The translations under genes and the position numbers were made by a program. A stretch of DNA of 64,000 nucleotides from assembly GCA_900114405.1 (NCBI GenBank), contig FOSY01000003.1, forward strand, positions 124,001-188,000. The letters run 5' to 3'. Under the pieces are notes generated by a model. That model had not been told where the DNA came from. It worked only from the letters and a program-made list of their open reading frames with translations, and searched no databases. The stretch is from Lachnospiraceae bacterium KH1T2. GTDB taxonomy: Bacteria > Bacillota > Clostridia > Lachnospirales > Lachnospiraceae. Of the stretch, positions 52,331-62,038 are shown piece after piece (the stretch's first letter is position 1; the number at the start of each line of letters is the position of its first letter).

Positions 52331-54220
52331 TTAGTGCTCTTTAGCGTGGAAGAATTCGTATACAGCTTCGGCTGCGCGGGCATTCATTCCGTCGACTGCT
52401 GCAAGGTCACTTTCTGAAGCAGCTCTTATCGCATCTATAGAGCCAAAAGCTTTCATAAGTGCCTTCCTTCGGGCCTCTCCGATACCCTGGATATCATCAA
52501 GTATCGAGTGAAGCTGTTTATTCGCATGCAGTGAACGGTGATACGTGATGGCGAAGCGGTGAGTTTCGTCCTGTATACGTGTGACAAGCTTAAATGATTC
52601 GGAATGCGAATCTATAGGGAGTTCCACATTTTCAAAGTAAATGCCTCTTGTACGATGGTTATCGTCCTTTACCATTCCGGCGACAGGGATATTAAGATGC
52701 AGTTCATCGAGAACCTCTAGTGCTATATTTACCTGCCCCTTACCGCCGTCCATCAGGATGAGGTCAGGGAAACGGCTGAAAGAGTCTTCGATGGCGTCCG
52801 GATTTTCTTCAAATTCCTTCCTTGATTCTATCAATCGCTTATAACGACGAGTTAAAACTTCCTTCATGCTCGCGTAGTCATTTGGACCGACAACTGTCTT
52901 TATACGGAATTTCCTGTAGTCAGAATTTTTAGCACGCCCGTTTTCAAAAACTACCATTGAGCCAACAGATTCAAAACCACTTATATTTGAAATATCATAA
53001 GATTCGATCCGGGCAGCTGACTCGATGCCTATTAGCTCAGCAAGTTCTTTTGCTGCGCCGATAGTCCTCTCTTCACGTTTACGGAACTTATCCTTATCAG
53101 TAGTAAGTATGAGCTCGGCATTCTTTTGAGCAAGGTGAACAAGCCTTTCCTTCATGCCTCGCTTTGGATTCAGAAGTGTGACCTTAGCGCCGCGCTGCTT
53201 TGTAAGCCATTCTTCAATAACTTCCTTTTCTTCTATATCTTCTTCAAGCATTATTTCCTTAGGAATGAATGGAGTGCCTGAGTAGAACTGCTTTACAAAA
53301 CTATCTAAGATCTCACTCTTGGACTGCTCGGAAGTACCTGTCATATAGTGGTGGTCACGGCCGACTAAACGCCCATTTCTGACAAAGAAAATAACGATCA
53401 CAGATTCATCATCTTCACTGTAGCAGGCGATTATATCTCTGTCTTCGGCATCAGAAGCGGCAGTGATCTTTTGCTTTTGAGCAACTGTTTTTACAGAGTT
53501 CAAAAGGTCGCGCCATTCTATGGCATCTTCGTAGCGCATTTCTTCGGAAGCGTCCATCATGTTCTTTTCGAGCATATCAAGGATTGGCTTATAGTTTCCG
53601 TTGAGGAAATTCAGTGCGCCGTCGACAGATTTCTGGTACTCTTCAGCAGAAGTACAGCCGCTCTTACAAGGCCCCTGACACATTTTTATGTGATACTTAA
53701 GGCATGGGCGCACCTTATCAATATCCCTTGGAAGTACACGGTTGCAAGTGCGTAATTTATAAATCTTGTTTATAAGCTCGATGGTGTCGTGAACTCCCCA
53801 TGCAGAAGTATATGGTCCGAAAAACTTTGCCTTTGACTTAGTGACAGCAGTATCGCCCTGCGGCTTTCTTGAAAAAAGTATCCTTGGGTATGGCTCATTT
53901 ACCGTGACTTTTATATATGGATAGCTTTTATCGTCTTTAAGCATGGTATTATATCGCGGACGATGCTTTTTTATAAGATTGCTTTCCAAAACAAGAGCTT
54001 CAAGTTCAGAATCAGTGATTATGTACTCAAAATAGTTGATATGGGTTACCATTTTCTGAATCTTTGGGCTCTTTTTGGTCTTTCGGAAATAAGAATGTAC
54101 ACGATTGAAAAGGTTGACTGCTTTTCCTATGTATATTATTTCGTCATTTGCGGCGTGCATTATATAAACACCCGGTCTTTTAGGAAGATGGGCGAGATTT
54201 TCTTCTATATCAAATTCCAT
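52331..54220 (-). CDS. uvrC: Excinuclease ABC subunit C
   Basis: This 629-residue nucleotide-excision repair endonuclease has an N-terminal GIY-YIG nuclease ([20 protein letters not shown], about residues 15-95). A UVR motif follows near 200-235, then the RNase H-like UvrC domain ([19 protein letters not shown]) and C-terminal helix-hairpin-helix motifs ([18 protein letters not shown]). Length is typical. On the minus strand AAAGGT precedes the ATG at 54220; a GTG at 54235 would overlap that site. It is divergent from hprK. Confidence 0.95.
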   Translation of the reverse strand: MEFDIEENLAHLPKRPGVYIMHAANDEIIYIGKAVNLFNRVHSYFRKTKKSPKIQKMVTHINYFEYIITDSELEALVLESNLIKKHRPRYNTMLKDDKSYPYIKVTVNEPYPRILFSRKPQGDTAVTKSKAKFFGPYTSAWGVHDTIELINKIYKLRTCNRVLPRDIDKVRPCLKYHIKMCQGPCKSGCTSAEEYQKSVDGALNFLNGNYKPILDMLEKNMMDASEEMRYEDAIEWRDLLNSVKTVAQKQKITAASDAEDRDIIACYSEDDESVIVIFFVRNGRLVGRDHHYMTGTSEQSKSEILDSFVKQFYSGTPFIPKEIMLEEDIEEKEVIEEWLTKQRGAKVTLLNPKRGMKERLVHLAQKNAELILTTDKDKFRKREERTIGAAKELAELIGIESAARIESYDISNISGFESVGSMVVFENGRAKNSDYRKFRIKTVVGPNDYASMKEVLTRRYKRLIESRKEFEENPDAIEDSFSRFPDLILMDGGKGQVNIALEVLDELHLNIPVAGMVKDDNHRTRGIYFENVELPIDSHSESFKLVTRIQDETHRFAITYHRSLHANKQLHSILDDIQGIGEARRKALMKAFGSIDAIRAASESDLAAVDGMNARAAEAVYEFFHAKEH

Positions 54221-54334
54221 AAAAATACCTTTCACAAATATCTAAAAGTTTAAATAGATTGTAACATGATGATGTAAAAGATGCTTCACATATTTTTGAG
54301 AGAATGATACAATTGTAAATTAGAATATAATGCA

Positions 54335-54357
54335 CTGACGTGGCTTGAATACGTCAG
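54335..54357 (+). promoter_or_regulatory. Hairpin in the hprK leader
   Basis: CTGACGT (54335-54341) pairs with ACGTCAG (54351-54357), immediately before GGGAGGT. A TATAAT lies at 54326-54331, but no good -35 box is seen. The hairpin could affect ribosome access to hprK. Confidence 0.35.
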
Positions 54358-54373
54358 AGTGGGAGGTACATCT

Positions 54374-55306
54374 ATGGCGACTGTTGCGCTGCAAAATCTC
54401 ATTGAAAAGATGAAGCTGGTTAATCTTACACCTGATATTGATATATCAAACAGAAAGATAGGATCTCCTGAGATCAATAGACCGGCACTTCAGCTTACAG
54501 GCTTTTTTGAACATTATGAGAAGACACGTGTTGAGATAATTGGCTTTGTAGAATATTCATATATGGAAGGCATGGAAGATGAGCGCAAGGAAGAAATCTA
54601 TGCGCAGTTACTTGATAGAGAAGTTCCATGTATCATTTTCTGCCGTGATCTTGATCCGGACGATATATTCATGAAGCATGCTATAGATCATGGAGTTCCG
54701 GTACTTAAAACATCACGTTCAACCTCTGATTTCATGGCTGAGATAATCCGCTGGCTCAATACAGAGCTTGCACCTTGTGTTTCAATACATGGTGTACTTG
54801 TCGATGTAGACGGTGAAGGCGTGCTTATCACAGGTGAAAGCGGTATCGGTAAGAGTGAAGCTGCTCTTGAGCTTATCAAGAGAGGTCATCGTCTTATTTC
54901 CGATGACGTTGTTGAGATCCGTAAGGTGTCAGATGATTCGCTTGTAGGTTCTGCACCGGATATCACTAAGCACTTTATCGAGCTTAGAGGTATCGGCATT
55001 GTTGATGTTAAGGCACTTTTCGGTGCACAGAGCGTTAAGGATACAGAGCAGATCAGCCTTGTTATAAAGCTTGAAGACTGGGATAAGGATAAAGAGTATG
55101 ACCGTCTGGGACTTGAAGAAGAGTACACAGAGTACCTCGGTACTAAGGTCGTATGTCACAGCATCCCGATCAGACCAGGCCGTAACCTTGCCATCATCTG
55201 TGAAACAGCAGCAATTAACTACCGTCAGAAGAAGATGGGTTATAATGCTGCTCAGGAGCTTTACAAGAGAGTTCAGGAAAATCTCATGAAGAAGAGAGAA
55301 GACTGA
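54374..55306 (+). CDS. hprK: HPr kinase/phosphorylase
   Basis: This 310-residue bifunctional enzyme phosphorylates Ser46 of HPr (or Crh) in response to glycolytic intermediates and dephosphorylates it when phosphate is high. It has an N-terminal domain (about residues 1-125), a P-loop GESGIGKSE (154-162), and the SDDVVEIRK and HFIELRGIGIVDV motifs of true HprK. GGGAGGT precedes the ATG at 54374. The Crh-like partner gene is at 59027 and fba at 60311, so carbon-control genes are grouped here. Confidence 0.95.
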   Translation: MATVALQNLIEKMKLVNLTPDIDISNRKIGSPEINRPALQLTGFFEHYEKTRVEIIGFVEYSYMEGMEDERKEEIYAQLLDREVPCIIFCRDLDPDDIFMKHAIDHGVPVLKTSRSTSDFMAEIIRWLNTELAPCVSIHGVLVDVDGEGVLITGESGIGKSEAALELIKRGHRLISDDVVEIRKVSDDSLVGSAPDITKHFIELRGIGIVDVKALFGAQSVKDTEQISLVIKLEDWDKDKEYDRLGLEEEYTEYLGTKVVCHSIPIRPGRNLAIICETAAINYRQKKMGYNAAQELYKRVQENLMKKRED

Positions 55307-55349
55307 TAATATAAAAATTTTGGGAAATCAATGAAGGAGATTTTGGGAA

Positions 55350-56288
55350 ATGAAGAAATATGCAATTGGTATTGATGTGGGAGGAACATCAGTAAAGCTT
55401 GGACTTTTTACAACTGAGGGTAGTCTTCTTGAGAAGTGGAGCATACCTACAAATACTGATAATAACGGAAAAGCTATCCTTCCTGACATCGCAGCGTCTG
55501 TACTTGCAAAGATTAAGGAAAAGAATATTTCTGCCGATGAAGTAGAGGGAGCAGGAATTGGACTTCCGGGACCGGTAGATGAGGACGGTGTTATCCGTAA
55601 GGCTGTTAACCTGCATTGGGAGAATACTTTCAATGTAGCTGAGGAACTTTCAGGATACCTTAATGGTATGAAAGTTAAAGCAGGTAATGATGCTAACGTT
55701 GCTGCACTCGGTGAAGCATGGATGGGAAGCGGAAAAGGCTTCAAGAACCTTGTTATGGTAACACTTGGAACAGGTATCGGCGGTGGTGTCATCATCAATG
55801 GAAAGATCCTCGAAGGTACAACAGGTGCTGCAGGTGAGATCGGTCATATCCACATTCAGGATGATGAAGAGGTTGCATGTAACTGTGGTAATCATGGTTG
55901 TCTTGAGCAGTATGCTTCTGCTACAGGTATCGTAAGACTTCTTGAGAAAGAGCTTGCGGCTACAGATGAGCCTAGCCTTATGAGAGAAAAGAAGCACACA
56001 GCAAAAGATGTATGGGATGCTGTTGAAGCTGGTGACGCACTCGCAACGCGCGTAGCTGAAAAGTTTGGTGAGTACCTTGGCAAAGGTCTTGCTGATATCG
56101 CATGTGTGCTTAACCCTGATATCTTTGTTATCGGCGGTGGAGTAAGCCTTTCAGGCGAAGTTATCATGCCGTTTATCACAAAGAACTTTAAGAAATATGT
56201 ATTCCATGCAAGCCGCGAGACAAAGTTCACAAGAGCTATCCTTGGCAACGATGGTGGAATTTATGGAGCAGCAAAGCTGGTACTTTGA
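55350..56288 (+). CDS. glcK: ROK-family glucokinase
   Basis: This 312-residue enzyme has the N-terminal phosphate loop GIDVGGTSVKLG, the middle LGTGIGGGVI and the zinc motif CNCGNHGCLEQYAS of ROK kinases. It converts glucose to glucose 6-phosphate in the cytoplasm. AAGGAG precedes the ATG. It stands between hprK and murB, with short gaps, in what looks like one operon. Confidence 0.93.
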   Translation: MKKYAIGIDVGGTSVKLGLFTTEGSLLEKWSIPTNTDNNGKAILPDIAASVLAKIKEKNISADEVEGAGIGLPGPVDEDGVIRKAVNLHWENTFNVAEELSGYLNGMKVKAGNDANVAALGEAWMGSGKGFKNLVMVTLGTGIGGGVIINGKILEGTTGAAGEIGHIHIQDDEEVACNCGNHGCLEQYASATGIVRLLEKELAATDEPSLMREKKHTAKDVWDAVEAGDALATRVAEKFGEYLGKGLADIACVLNPDIFVIGGGVSLSGEVIMPFITKNFKKYVFHASRETKFTRAILGNDGGIYGAAKLVL

Positions 56289-56291
56289 TAA

Positions 56292-57203
56292 ATGAGTGAG
56301 TATTTTTTTGATTATATTAAAGAACTGATCCCGAGAAGTGAGATACTTAGAGATGAGCCAATGGATAAGCATACAACTTTTCGCGTGGGCGGGCCTGCGA
56401 AGTATTTTATCAGGCCGGCAGACAGTGAAGAGCTTGAAAAGCTCATAAAGTATCTTAATCTTGTGGAAAGAGAATATTTCATTCTTGGAAATGGAAGTAA
56501 TCTGCTTGTTGGGGATCATGGCTATGATGGAGTCATGATTTGGATAGGCAAAGAATTTAGCGACATAAAAGTCGATGGTGATGTAATTGTCGCAGGTGCG
56601 GGTGCCATGCTTTCAAAGGTGGCATCTACTGCACTTGAACACGCTCTCACAGGGCTTGAATTTGCTTCAGGTATACCGGGCTCAGTCGGCGGTGCGATGG
56701 TCATGAATGCAGGCGCGTATGGCGGCGAAATGAAAGATATCGTCACGGAAGTAAACGCTGTCACTCCGGATGGTGAGTTCATAACCTATTCAAATGCAGA
56801 GATGGCTTTTGGATACAGGACAAGTATCTGCCGCAGAGCTAATATAGTTGTCACATCAGCTGTATTTAAGCTTAAAAAGGGCGATCCAGAAGAGATTAAA
56901 GCCAAAATGGATGATCTTAAGGCACAGCGACTTGCGAAGCAGCCGCTTCAGTACCCGAGCGCAGGAAGTACATTTAAGAGACCTGAGGGATACTTTGCCG
57001 GCAAGCTCATAATGGACGCAGGATTGTCCGGATACACTATCGGCGGTGCCAAAGTTTCAGAGAAACATTGCGGTTTTGTGATCAATGCAGGCAATGCGTC
57101 TGCAGCAGATGTACATGATGTTATTTTTGAGGTACAGGAAAAGGTAAAGGAGCGCTTTGGCGTTAAACTTGAACCTGAAGTCTGTATGATAGGAGAATTC
57201 TGA
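56292..57203 (+). CDS. murB: UDP-N-acetylenolpyruvoylglucosamine reductase
   Basis: This 303-residue flavoprotein has HTTFRVGGPAKYFI and LGNGSNLLVGDHG for FAD binding, then GIPGSVGGAMVMNAGAYGGEM and the late PSAGSTFKRPEGYFAGKLI. It is a type without the extra loop of the E. coli enzyme. It makes UDP-MurNAc with NADPH for peptidoglycan synthesis. It sits next to rapZ, a common Firmicute order. Confidence 0.95.
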   Translation: MSEYFFDYIKELIPRSEILRDEPMDKHTTFRVGGPAKYFIRPADSEELEKLIKYLNLVEREYFILGNGSNLLVGDHGYDGVMIWIGKEFSDIKVDGDVIVAGAGAMLSKVASTALEHALTGLEFASGIPGSVGGAMVMNAGAYGGEMKDIVTEVNAVTPDGEFITYSNAEMAFGYRTSICRRANIVVTSAVFKLKKGDPEEIKAKMDDLKAQRLAKQPLQYPSAGSTFKRPEGYFAGKLIMDAGLSGYTIGGAKVSEKHCGFVINAGNASAADVHDVIFEVQEKVKERFGVKLEPEVCMIGEF

Positions 57204-57205
57204 TA

Positions 57206-58072
57206 ATGAAGCTAGTCATTGTAACGGGAATGAGTGGTGCCGGAAAAAGCACTGCACTGAAAATGCTGGAAGATCTGGGTTATTTCTGTGTAGACAATCT
57301 GCCGGTCAAATTGATCGGTAAATTTGCCGAGCTTGCCTATGCTCCCAACAGTGAACTTCAGAAGGTGGCTATCGGTATAGACGTAAGAACCGGGTTAAAA
57401 GATGCTGATGCGGCACTTCGTGAGCTGAAGGATCAGGGCTACGGCTATGATATCCTTTATCTCGATGCCAAGGATGATGTCCTTGTGAAGCGATTTAAGG
57501 AAACCAGGCGTGCGCACCCGCTCACAGCACATGGAAGAGTGGAAGACGGAATAACCAGAGAGCGCGAAATGCTTTCGTGGATGAAGAAAAATGCCACATT
57601 CATCATCGATACGAGCCATATGCTCACTCGTGAGCTTAAAGCTGAGATCGGTGAGATCTATTCGAAAAATAAGGATTATAAGAATCTTTTCATTACGATA
57701 CTTTCATTCGGCTATAAATATGGAATACCGAATGATGCTGACCTTGTATTTGATGTAAGATTCTTACCTAATCCATACTATATAGAAGAACTTAAAGCAC
57801 ATACGGGAAATGATAAAGAAGTGCAGGAGTATGTAATGCAGTTCAAGGAAGCTGGAATGTTCCTCGATAAGCTTGAGGATATGGTCGAATTCCTTATACC
57901 TAATTATGTTATTGAGGGAAAAAATCAGCTTGTGATAGCGATAGGCTGCACAGGCGGAAAGCACAGAAGTGTGACGCTTGCTAATAAGCTCTATGAAAGA
58001 CTTAGCGCCAAAGGAAGTTATGGGATTAAGATAGAACATAGAGATATCTATAAAGATGCACTTAGGAAATAA
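57206..58072 (+). CDS. rapZ: RapZ-family nucleotide-binding protein
   Basis: This 288-residue protein has the P-loop GMSGAGKST at the start, DVRFLPNPYY in the middle, and the C-terminal IGCTGGKHRSV. In E. coli RapZ controls the sRNA GlmZ; in Firmicutes (YvcJ) its role is linked to cell-wall sugar metabolism and competence. It lies two bases after murB and seven before whiA, the conserved rapZ-whiA pair. The usual gene between them (YvcK/gluconeogenesis factor) is absent here. Confidence 0.94.
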   Translation: MKLVIVTGMSGAGKSTALKMLEDLGYFCVDNLPVKLIGKFAELAYAPNSELQKVAIGIDVRTGLKDADAALRELKDQGYGYDILYLDAKDDVLVKRFKETRRAHPLTAHGRVEDGITREREMLSWMKKNATFIIDTSHMLTRELKAEIGEIYSKNKDYKNLFITILSFGYKYGIPNDADLVFDVRFLPNPYYIEELKAHTGNDKEVQEYVMQFKEAGMFLDKLEDMVEFLIPNYVIEGKNQLVIAIGCTGGKHRSVTLANKLYERLSAKGSYGIKIEHRDIYKDALRK

Positions 58073-58078
58073 ATACAA

Positions 58079-58987
58079 ATGTCATTTTCGTCAGAAGTGA
58101 AGCATGAAATCGCTTCATATATACCATCAGCGAGGCATTGCCAGATAGCAGAGCTCGCTGCAATATTTCAATTTTGCGGGGTGTATGATGCAGAAAATCA
58201 ACTTTTGAGTATACAGACTGAGAATGTTGATATAGCTAAAATCTGCTTTACATTATTGCAAAAAACATGTAGAATACGTTGTAACGTGCGTGTACGACGT
58301 GCTCATGATAATGTTTATATACTTGAGATCAGTGGAAAAGACGCAGTGCTTGTATCCGAAATGTTGAAGATCGGAGAGGGCAGAGGCGATTTTTCGCGAC
58401 TTCTTGTTGAGAAGATGTGCTGCCGCAGAGCTTTTATAAGCGGCGCTTTTATATCGTCAGGGTCAATGAATAATCCTGTCAGGTCATATCATCTTGAAAT
58501 AGTCTGCGCAAGACCAACTCAGGCAGAAATGCTTCAGGAGCTTGTTAACAGCTTTGGTATAGAGAGTAAGATAATTCAGCGCAAAAGATATTTTGTGGTA
58601 TATATCAAGGAAGGCGAGCAGATTGTCGATATGCTTAATATAATGGAAGCACATCAGGCGCTCATGAACATGGAAAACACGCGGATAGTAAAAGAAATGC
58701 GCAATGCTGTAAACCGTCGTGTCAATTGCGAGACGGCTAACATAGCTAAGACAGTCAATGCTGCAATAAAGCAGGTGAATGATATAGAATATATCAGAGA
58801 CCATGGTGGTTTTTTGAGATTAAGCGAGCCGCTAAGACAGATGGCGGAACTCAGGCTTGCCAATCCCGAAGCGGCTTTGAAGGAACTAGGTAATTTACTA
58901 AATCCGCCGGTGGGTAAGTCAGGAGTCAATCACAGGTTGCGGAAGCTCAGCGAGATTGCAGATGACCTGAGAAAACAGGAAGTCTGA
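58079..58987 (+). CDS. whiA: WhiA sporulation/division regulator
   Basis: This 302-residue DNA-binding protein has a LAGLIDADG-like N-terminal domain (with CCRRAFISGAFISSGSM) and a C-terminal helix-turn-helix (LGNLLNPPVGKSGVNHRLRKL). In Bacillus it affects cell division and chromosome segregation. The start ATG at 58079 has only a weak ribosome site and probably depends on coupling to rapZ. Confidence 0.95.
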   Translation: MSFSSEVKHEIASYIPSARHCQIAELAAIFQFCGVYDAENQLLSIQTENVDIAKICFTLLQKTCRIRCNVRVRRAHDNVYILEISGKDAVLVSEMLKIGEGRGDFSRLLVEKMCCRRAFISGAFISSGSMNNPVRSYHLEIVCARPTQAEMLQELVNSFGIESKIIQRKRYFVVYIKEGEQIVDMLNIMEAHQALMNMENTRIVKEMRNAVNRRVNCETANIAKTVNAAIKQVNDIEYIRDHGGFLRLSEPLRQMAELRLANPEAALKELGNLLNPPVGKSGVNHRLRKLSEIADDLRKQEV

Positions 58988-59026
58988 AACCGTTATAGCC
59001 GGGCTTGAAATGGAGGAGATTTATTT

Positions 59027-59296
59027 ATGAAGAAACAGACTGTAACTGTATCACTGAAAGAAGATATGGATACCCGTCCAATCGCTATGCTTGTTCAAAT
59101 GGCTAGCCAGTTTGATTCAAGCGTTTATATAGAGTATGACTCAAAGCATGTTAATGCAAAGAGCATCATGGGAATGATGACACTCGCACTTAAGAATGGT
59201 GATGACGTTGATGTTGTTACAGATGGCGTTGACGAGGATGCAGCGTCTGAGAATATTGTAAAATACTTGACTGGAGAGGCTAAAGCAGCCGTTTGA
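59027..59296 (+). CDS. Crh-like HPr protein with Asp at position 15
   Basis: This 89-residue protein aligns without gaps to HPr. Ser46 and its context KSIMG, the HprK site, are kept. The active-site His15 of HPr is replaced by Asp15 (EDMDTRP where HPr has GIHARP), so it cannot carry PTS phosphate. B. subtilis Crh has Gln there and acts only as a CcpA co-repressor after Ser46 phosphorylation. This protein should do the same with HprK at 54374. GGAGG lies before the ATG. Asp could mimic a charged state. Confidence 0.88.
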   Translation: MKKQTVTVSLKEDMDTRPIAMLVQMASQFDSSVYIEYDSKHVNAKSIMGMMTLALKNGDDVDVVTDGVDEDAASENIVKYLTGEAKAAV

Positions 59297-59311
59297 AGGT
59301 GATAGTTTACG

Positions 59312-60241
59312 ATGTCGGATAAAATGTTATTTATCTATAATCCACATGCCGGTATGGCAAAGATAAGGAGCAATCTGCTCGATATCATCGATATCTTTGC
59401 CAAAGCTGGTTTCGAGGTTACAGTTTTTCCTACGCAAGGTCAGGGAGATGCGATCGAAGCTGTTATTCATAGACATGATGGCTTTGATCTTATTGCCTGC
59501 AGCGGAGGAGACGGTACTCTTGATGAAGTCGTTACAGGTATGCTTCGATGCGAGAAGAAGATCCCGATCGGTTATGTGCCGGCGGGAAGTACCAACGATT
59601 TTGCCAGATCAATCAAAATTCCAAGAAATATGCTGAAGGCAGCTGAAGTCATTGTTGATGGAAGAAAAGAAGCCTTCGATATGGGAAAATTTAATCACGA
59701 TTACTTTGTTTATGTAGCAGCATTTGGCTTGTTTACAGATGTTTCTTATGAGACAAAGCAGGATATGAAAAATACCTTTGGGCATTTGGCATATATTATT
59801 GAAGCTGCCATAAGACTGCCGCAGGTGAAGACTTATCATATGCGTGTTGAGTATGACAGTGGTTTCCTTGAGGATGATTTCCTCTTTGGAATGATAAGTA
59901 ATTCGCTTTCTGTCGGAGGTATTCAGAGTATTACAGGACCTGACGTTTATCTTGATGACGGTCTGTTTGAAGTTACTCTGATACGTAATCCTGTTCAGCT
60001 GCAGGACTTTACCGATATTGCAGCTGATATAATTTCGGGTTCTGATGATAACCAGTTTATTATCAATTTTAAGACACGAAAGATAAAGTTTATAGCAGAC
60101 GAAGAAGTGCCGTGGACTCTCGATGGAGAATATGGCGGAAGACCGAAGGTCGCAGAGCTTGTAAACTTGAATAAATGTATAGAAATGATAGTTCCGGCTG
60201 ATACTGAGATACCTTGTTTGGGAAAAGAAAAGATGCTATAA
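59312..60241 (+). CDS. Diacylglycerol/lipid kinase family protein (YegS/DgkB-like)
   Basis: This 309-residue cytoplasmic enzyme has FIYNPHAG at the start and the nucleotide loop CSGGDGTLDEVVTG, then GYVPAGSTNDFARS, and WTLDGEYGG near the end, all diagnostic. It phosphorylates diacylglycerol or a related lipid, recycling it from lipoteichoic acid synthesis. It lies 15 bases after the Crh-like gene. Confidence 0.92.
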   Translation: MSDKMLFIYNPHAGMAKIRSNLLDIIDIFAKAGFEVTVFPTQGQGDAIEAVIHRHDGFDLIACSGGDGTLDEVVTGMLRCEKKIPIGYVPAGSTNDFARSIKIPRNMLKAAEVIVDGRKEAFDMGKFNHDYFVYVAAFGLFTDVSYETKQDMKNTFGHLAYIIEAAIRLPQVKTYHMRVEYDSGFLEDDFLFGMISNSLSVGGIQSITGPDVYLDDGLFEVTLIRNPVQLQDFTDIAADIISGSDDNQFIINFKTRKIKFIADEEVPWTLDGEYGGRPKVAELVNLNKCIEMIVPADTEIPCLGKEKML

Positions 60242-60310
60242 TTCGCTTGATTACACCTGTTAAAAGTGCAAAATATACACAATGTGAGAGGCGTAGGAAA
60301 GGGGAAGGTT

Positions 60311-61249
60311 ATGGCATTAGTTACAACAACAGAAATGTTTAAGAAGGCATATGATGGTGGATATGCTGTAGGAGCTTTCAATGTTAATAACATGGAAATA
60401 GTTCAGGGAATCACAGAGGCAGCAGCAGAGCTGCATTCTCCGGTTATTTTACAGGCATCTGCAGGCGCCAGAAAGTATGCTAATTCAGTATATCTTAAGA
60501 AGCTTGTGGAGGCAGCTGTTGAGCTTCATCCGGAAATACCGATAGCACTTCATCTTGATCATGGAGCAGATTTTGAGGTATGTAAGGAGTGTATCGACAG
60601 TGGCTTTACATCAGTAATGATCGATGGCTCTTCAAAGCCTTTCGATGAAAATGTAGAGGTTTCAAAGCGTGTTGCTGACTATGCACATGAGCATGGAGTT
60701 GTTGTTGAAGCAGAACTTGGAACACTTGCCGGTGTTGAAGACGATGTAAATGTTTCAGCAGAAAAGGCACAGTACACAGATCCTGATCAGGTGGTTGAAT
60801 TTGTTGAGCGTACAGGTGTTGATTCACTTGCTATCGCTATCGGAACAAGCCACGGTGCATATAAATTCAAGCCGGGCACACAGCCGCATATCCGTCTTGA
60901 TATTTTGGAAGAAATCGTTAAGAAGCTTCCGGGATTCCCAATAGTTCTTCACGGTTCGTCATCAGTTCCGCCTAAATATGTAAAGATCATAAATGATTTC
61001 GGCGGCGGACTTGCTGATGCAGTAGGCATACCTGAGAAGCAGCTGAGAGAAGCAGCAAAGAGTGCGGTATGTAAGATCAACATCGATTCTGACTTAAGAC
61101 TTGGAATGACAGCCGGCATCCGTGAGCATCTTACAGAGTATCCGGCGCACTTTGATCCACGTCAGTATATCGGTGATGGACGTAATTACGTGAAGGAAAT
61201 CGTACATGATAAGATCATAAATGTACTTGGAAGTGAAAATAAAGCATAA
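60311..61249 (+). CDS. fba: Class II fructose-bisphosphate aldolase
   Basis: This 312-residue zinc enzyme has YAVGAFNVNN, the metal-binding HLDHGADFE, EAELGTLAG, AIGTSHGAYKF and the substrate-binding LHGSSSVP. It splits fructose 1,6-bisphosphate in glycolysis. AAGGGGAAGG precedes the ATG at 60311; upstream in-frame starts are not needed. A strong terminator follows. Confidence 0.95.
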   Translation: MALVTTTEMFKKAYDGGYAVGAFNVNNMEIVQGITEAAAELHSPVILQASAGARKYANSVYLKKLVEAAVELHPEIPIALHLDHGADFEVCKECIDSGFTSVMIDGSSKPFDENVEVSKRVADYAHEHGVVVEAELGTLAGVEDDVNVSAEKAQYTDPDQVVEFVERTGVDSLAIAIGTSHGAYKFKPGTQPHIRLDILEEIVKKLPGFPIVLHGSSSVPPKYVKIINDFGGGLADAVGIPEKQLREAAKSAVCKINIDSDLRLGMTAGIREHLTEYPAHFDPRQYIGDGRNYVKEIVHDKIINVLGSENKA

Positions 61250-61257
61250 ATATAGAT

Positions 61258-61290
61258 AATACCCTGCAGGATAGATGCCTGCAGGGTATT
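61258..61290 (+). terminator. Terminator after fba
   Basis: AATACCCTGCAGG (61258-61270) pairs perfectly with CCTGCAGGGTATT (61278-61290). Only a short T-stretch follows. Confidence 0.85.
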
Positions 61291-61303
61291 TACGTAAATT
61301 TCC

Positions 61304-61357
61304 TTTTAAAAGGGAGGATGCCGGAATGCTATGCACCCCGGCAGTATTATGAAAAAG
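61304..61357 (+). repeat. Post-terminator hairpin element, copy 2
   Basis: TTTTAAAAGGGAGG (61304-61317) is followed by a hairpin TGCCGG/CCGGCA (61319-61343) and GTATTATGAAAAAG. It matches copy 1 at 52086 in flanks and order. The rest of the gap to the next gene holds the promoter at 61499 and an inverted repeat GCGCAGATT/AATCTGCG around it. Confidence 0.55.
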
Positions 61358-61498
61358 TTTTGCTTTGAATCTGTCATTTCTTTGTATGGTTATATATTAA
61401 TAAATGAAAATGAAAAAAATTATTATTCTAAATTAAATTTCTTGAAAGAAAATTTGAACGAAATGTAAACTGCGCAGATTTCAATACAAGTCAACCGT

Positions 61499-61527
61499 TT
61501 GACACCAAAACTAATCTGCGATACCAT
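61499..61527 (+). promoter_or_regulatory. Promoter of the DUF6465 gene
   Basis: TTGACA (61499-61504) and TACCAT (61522-61527) are 17 bases apart, about 135 bases before the start codon. CGCAGATT (61473-61480) and AATCTGCG (61513-61520) form an inverted repeat around the -35 box, a possible operator. Confidence 0.55.
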
Positions 61528-61663
61528 ATATTAAGTATTACTTAAGATACAAAAGTAGGAAAAGGTCGATGCGTGAAGGGTTTTGCATTGGCCGGTGTAG
61601 TATTTATCAGGGAAGACAAAACGGCACAATGTGTGTCTTTTGAATTACATAAGGAGGAGTATT

Positions 61664-62032
61664 ATGACACCTACAAGAAAGAGAGCTGTACCATTAACAA
61701 CTGCTACTGTAACACCAAAGGTTGTATTGGAGAAAAAGGTAGAGGAAGTAAAGCCTGCAGAGGCTAAGACTACAGCTAAGAAAACTGAGGCAAAGAAGAC
61801 AACTTCAAAGAAGGCTGCTGTTAAAAAGCCTACTACTTATGAATATGTTCTTCAGTTTCAGGGAAAAGAAGTATCAAGTAATGATCTGAATGCAAGATTT
61901 GCAGAGGTTTGGACAAAGGACCTTGGAAAATCACTTTCGGATGTAAAAAAAGTTACCTATTACATCAAGCCTGAGGAGTCAGCTGCATACTTTGTGGTTA
62001 ACGACACAGATGAAGGAAGTTTTGGAATTTAA
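61664..62032 (+). CDS. DUF6465-like protein with basic Lys/Ala-rich tail
   Basis: This 122-residue protein has an N-terminal half rich in Lys, Ala, Thr and Glu (KTTAKKTEAKKTTSKKAA, about residues 25-58), like histone H1 tails. A folded C-terminal domain follows (about 60-122, YEYVLQFQGKEVSSNDL). AAGGAGGAG sits before the ATG at 61664. Such proteins are common in Lachnospiraceae; the tail could bind nucleic acid or polyphosphate, but no function is established. Confidence 0.75.
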   Translation: MTPTRKRAVPLTTATVTPKVVLEKKVEEVKPAEAKTTAKKTEAKKTTSKKAAVKKPTTYEYVLQFQGKEVSSNDLNARFAEVWTKDLGKSLSDVKKVTYYIKPEESAAYFVVNDTDEGSFGI

Positions 62033-62038
62033 TTTTAT

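Noticed and set aside
61361..61470. Small peptide starting at the ATG of copy 2 of the post-terminator element (about 61350)
   Set aside because: The GGGAGG site is about 30 bases away across a hairpin, composition is simple AT-rich sequence, and the other copy would give only six residues.
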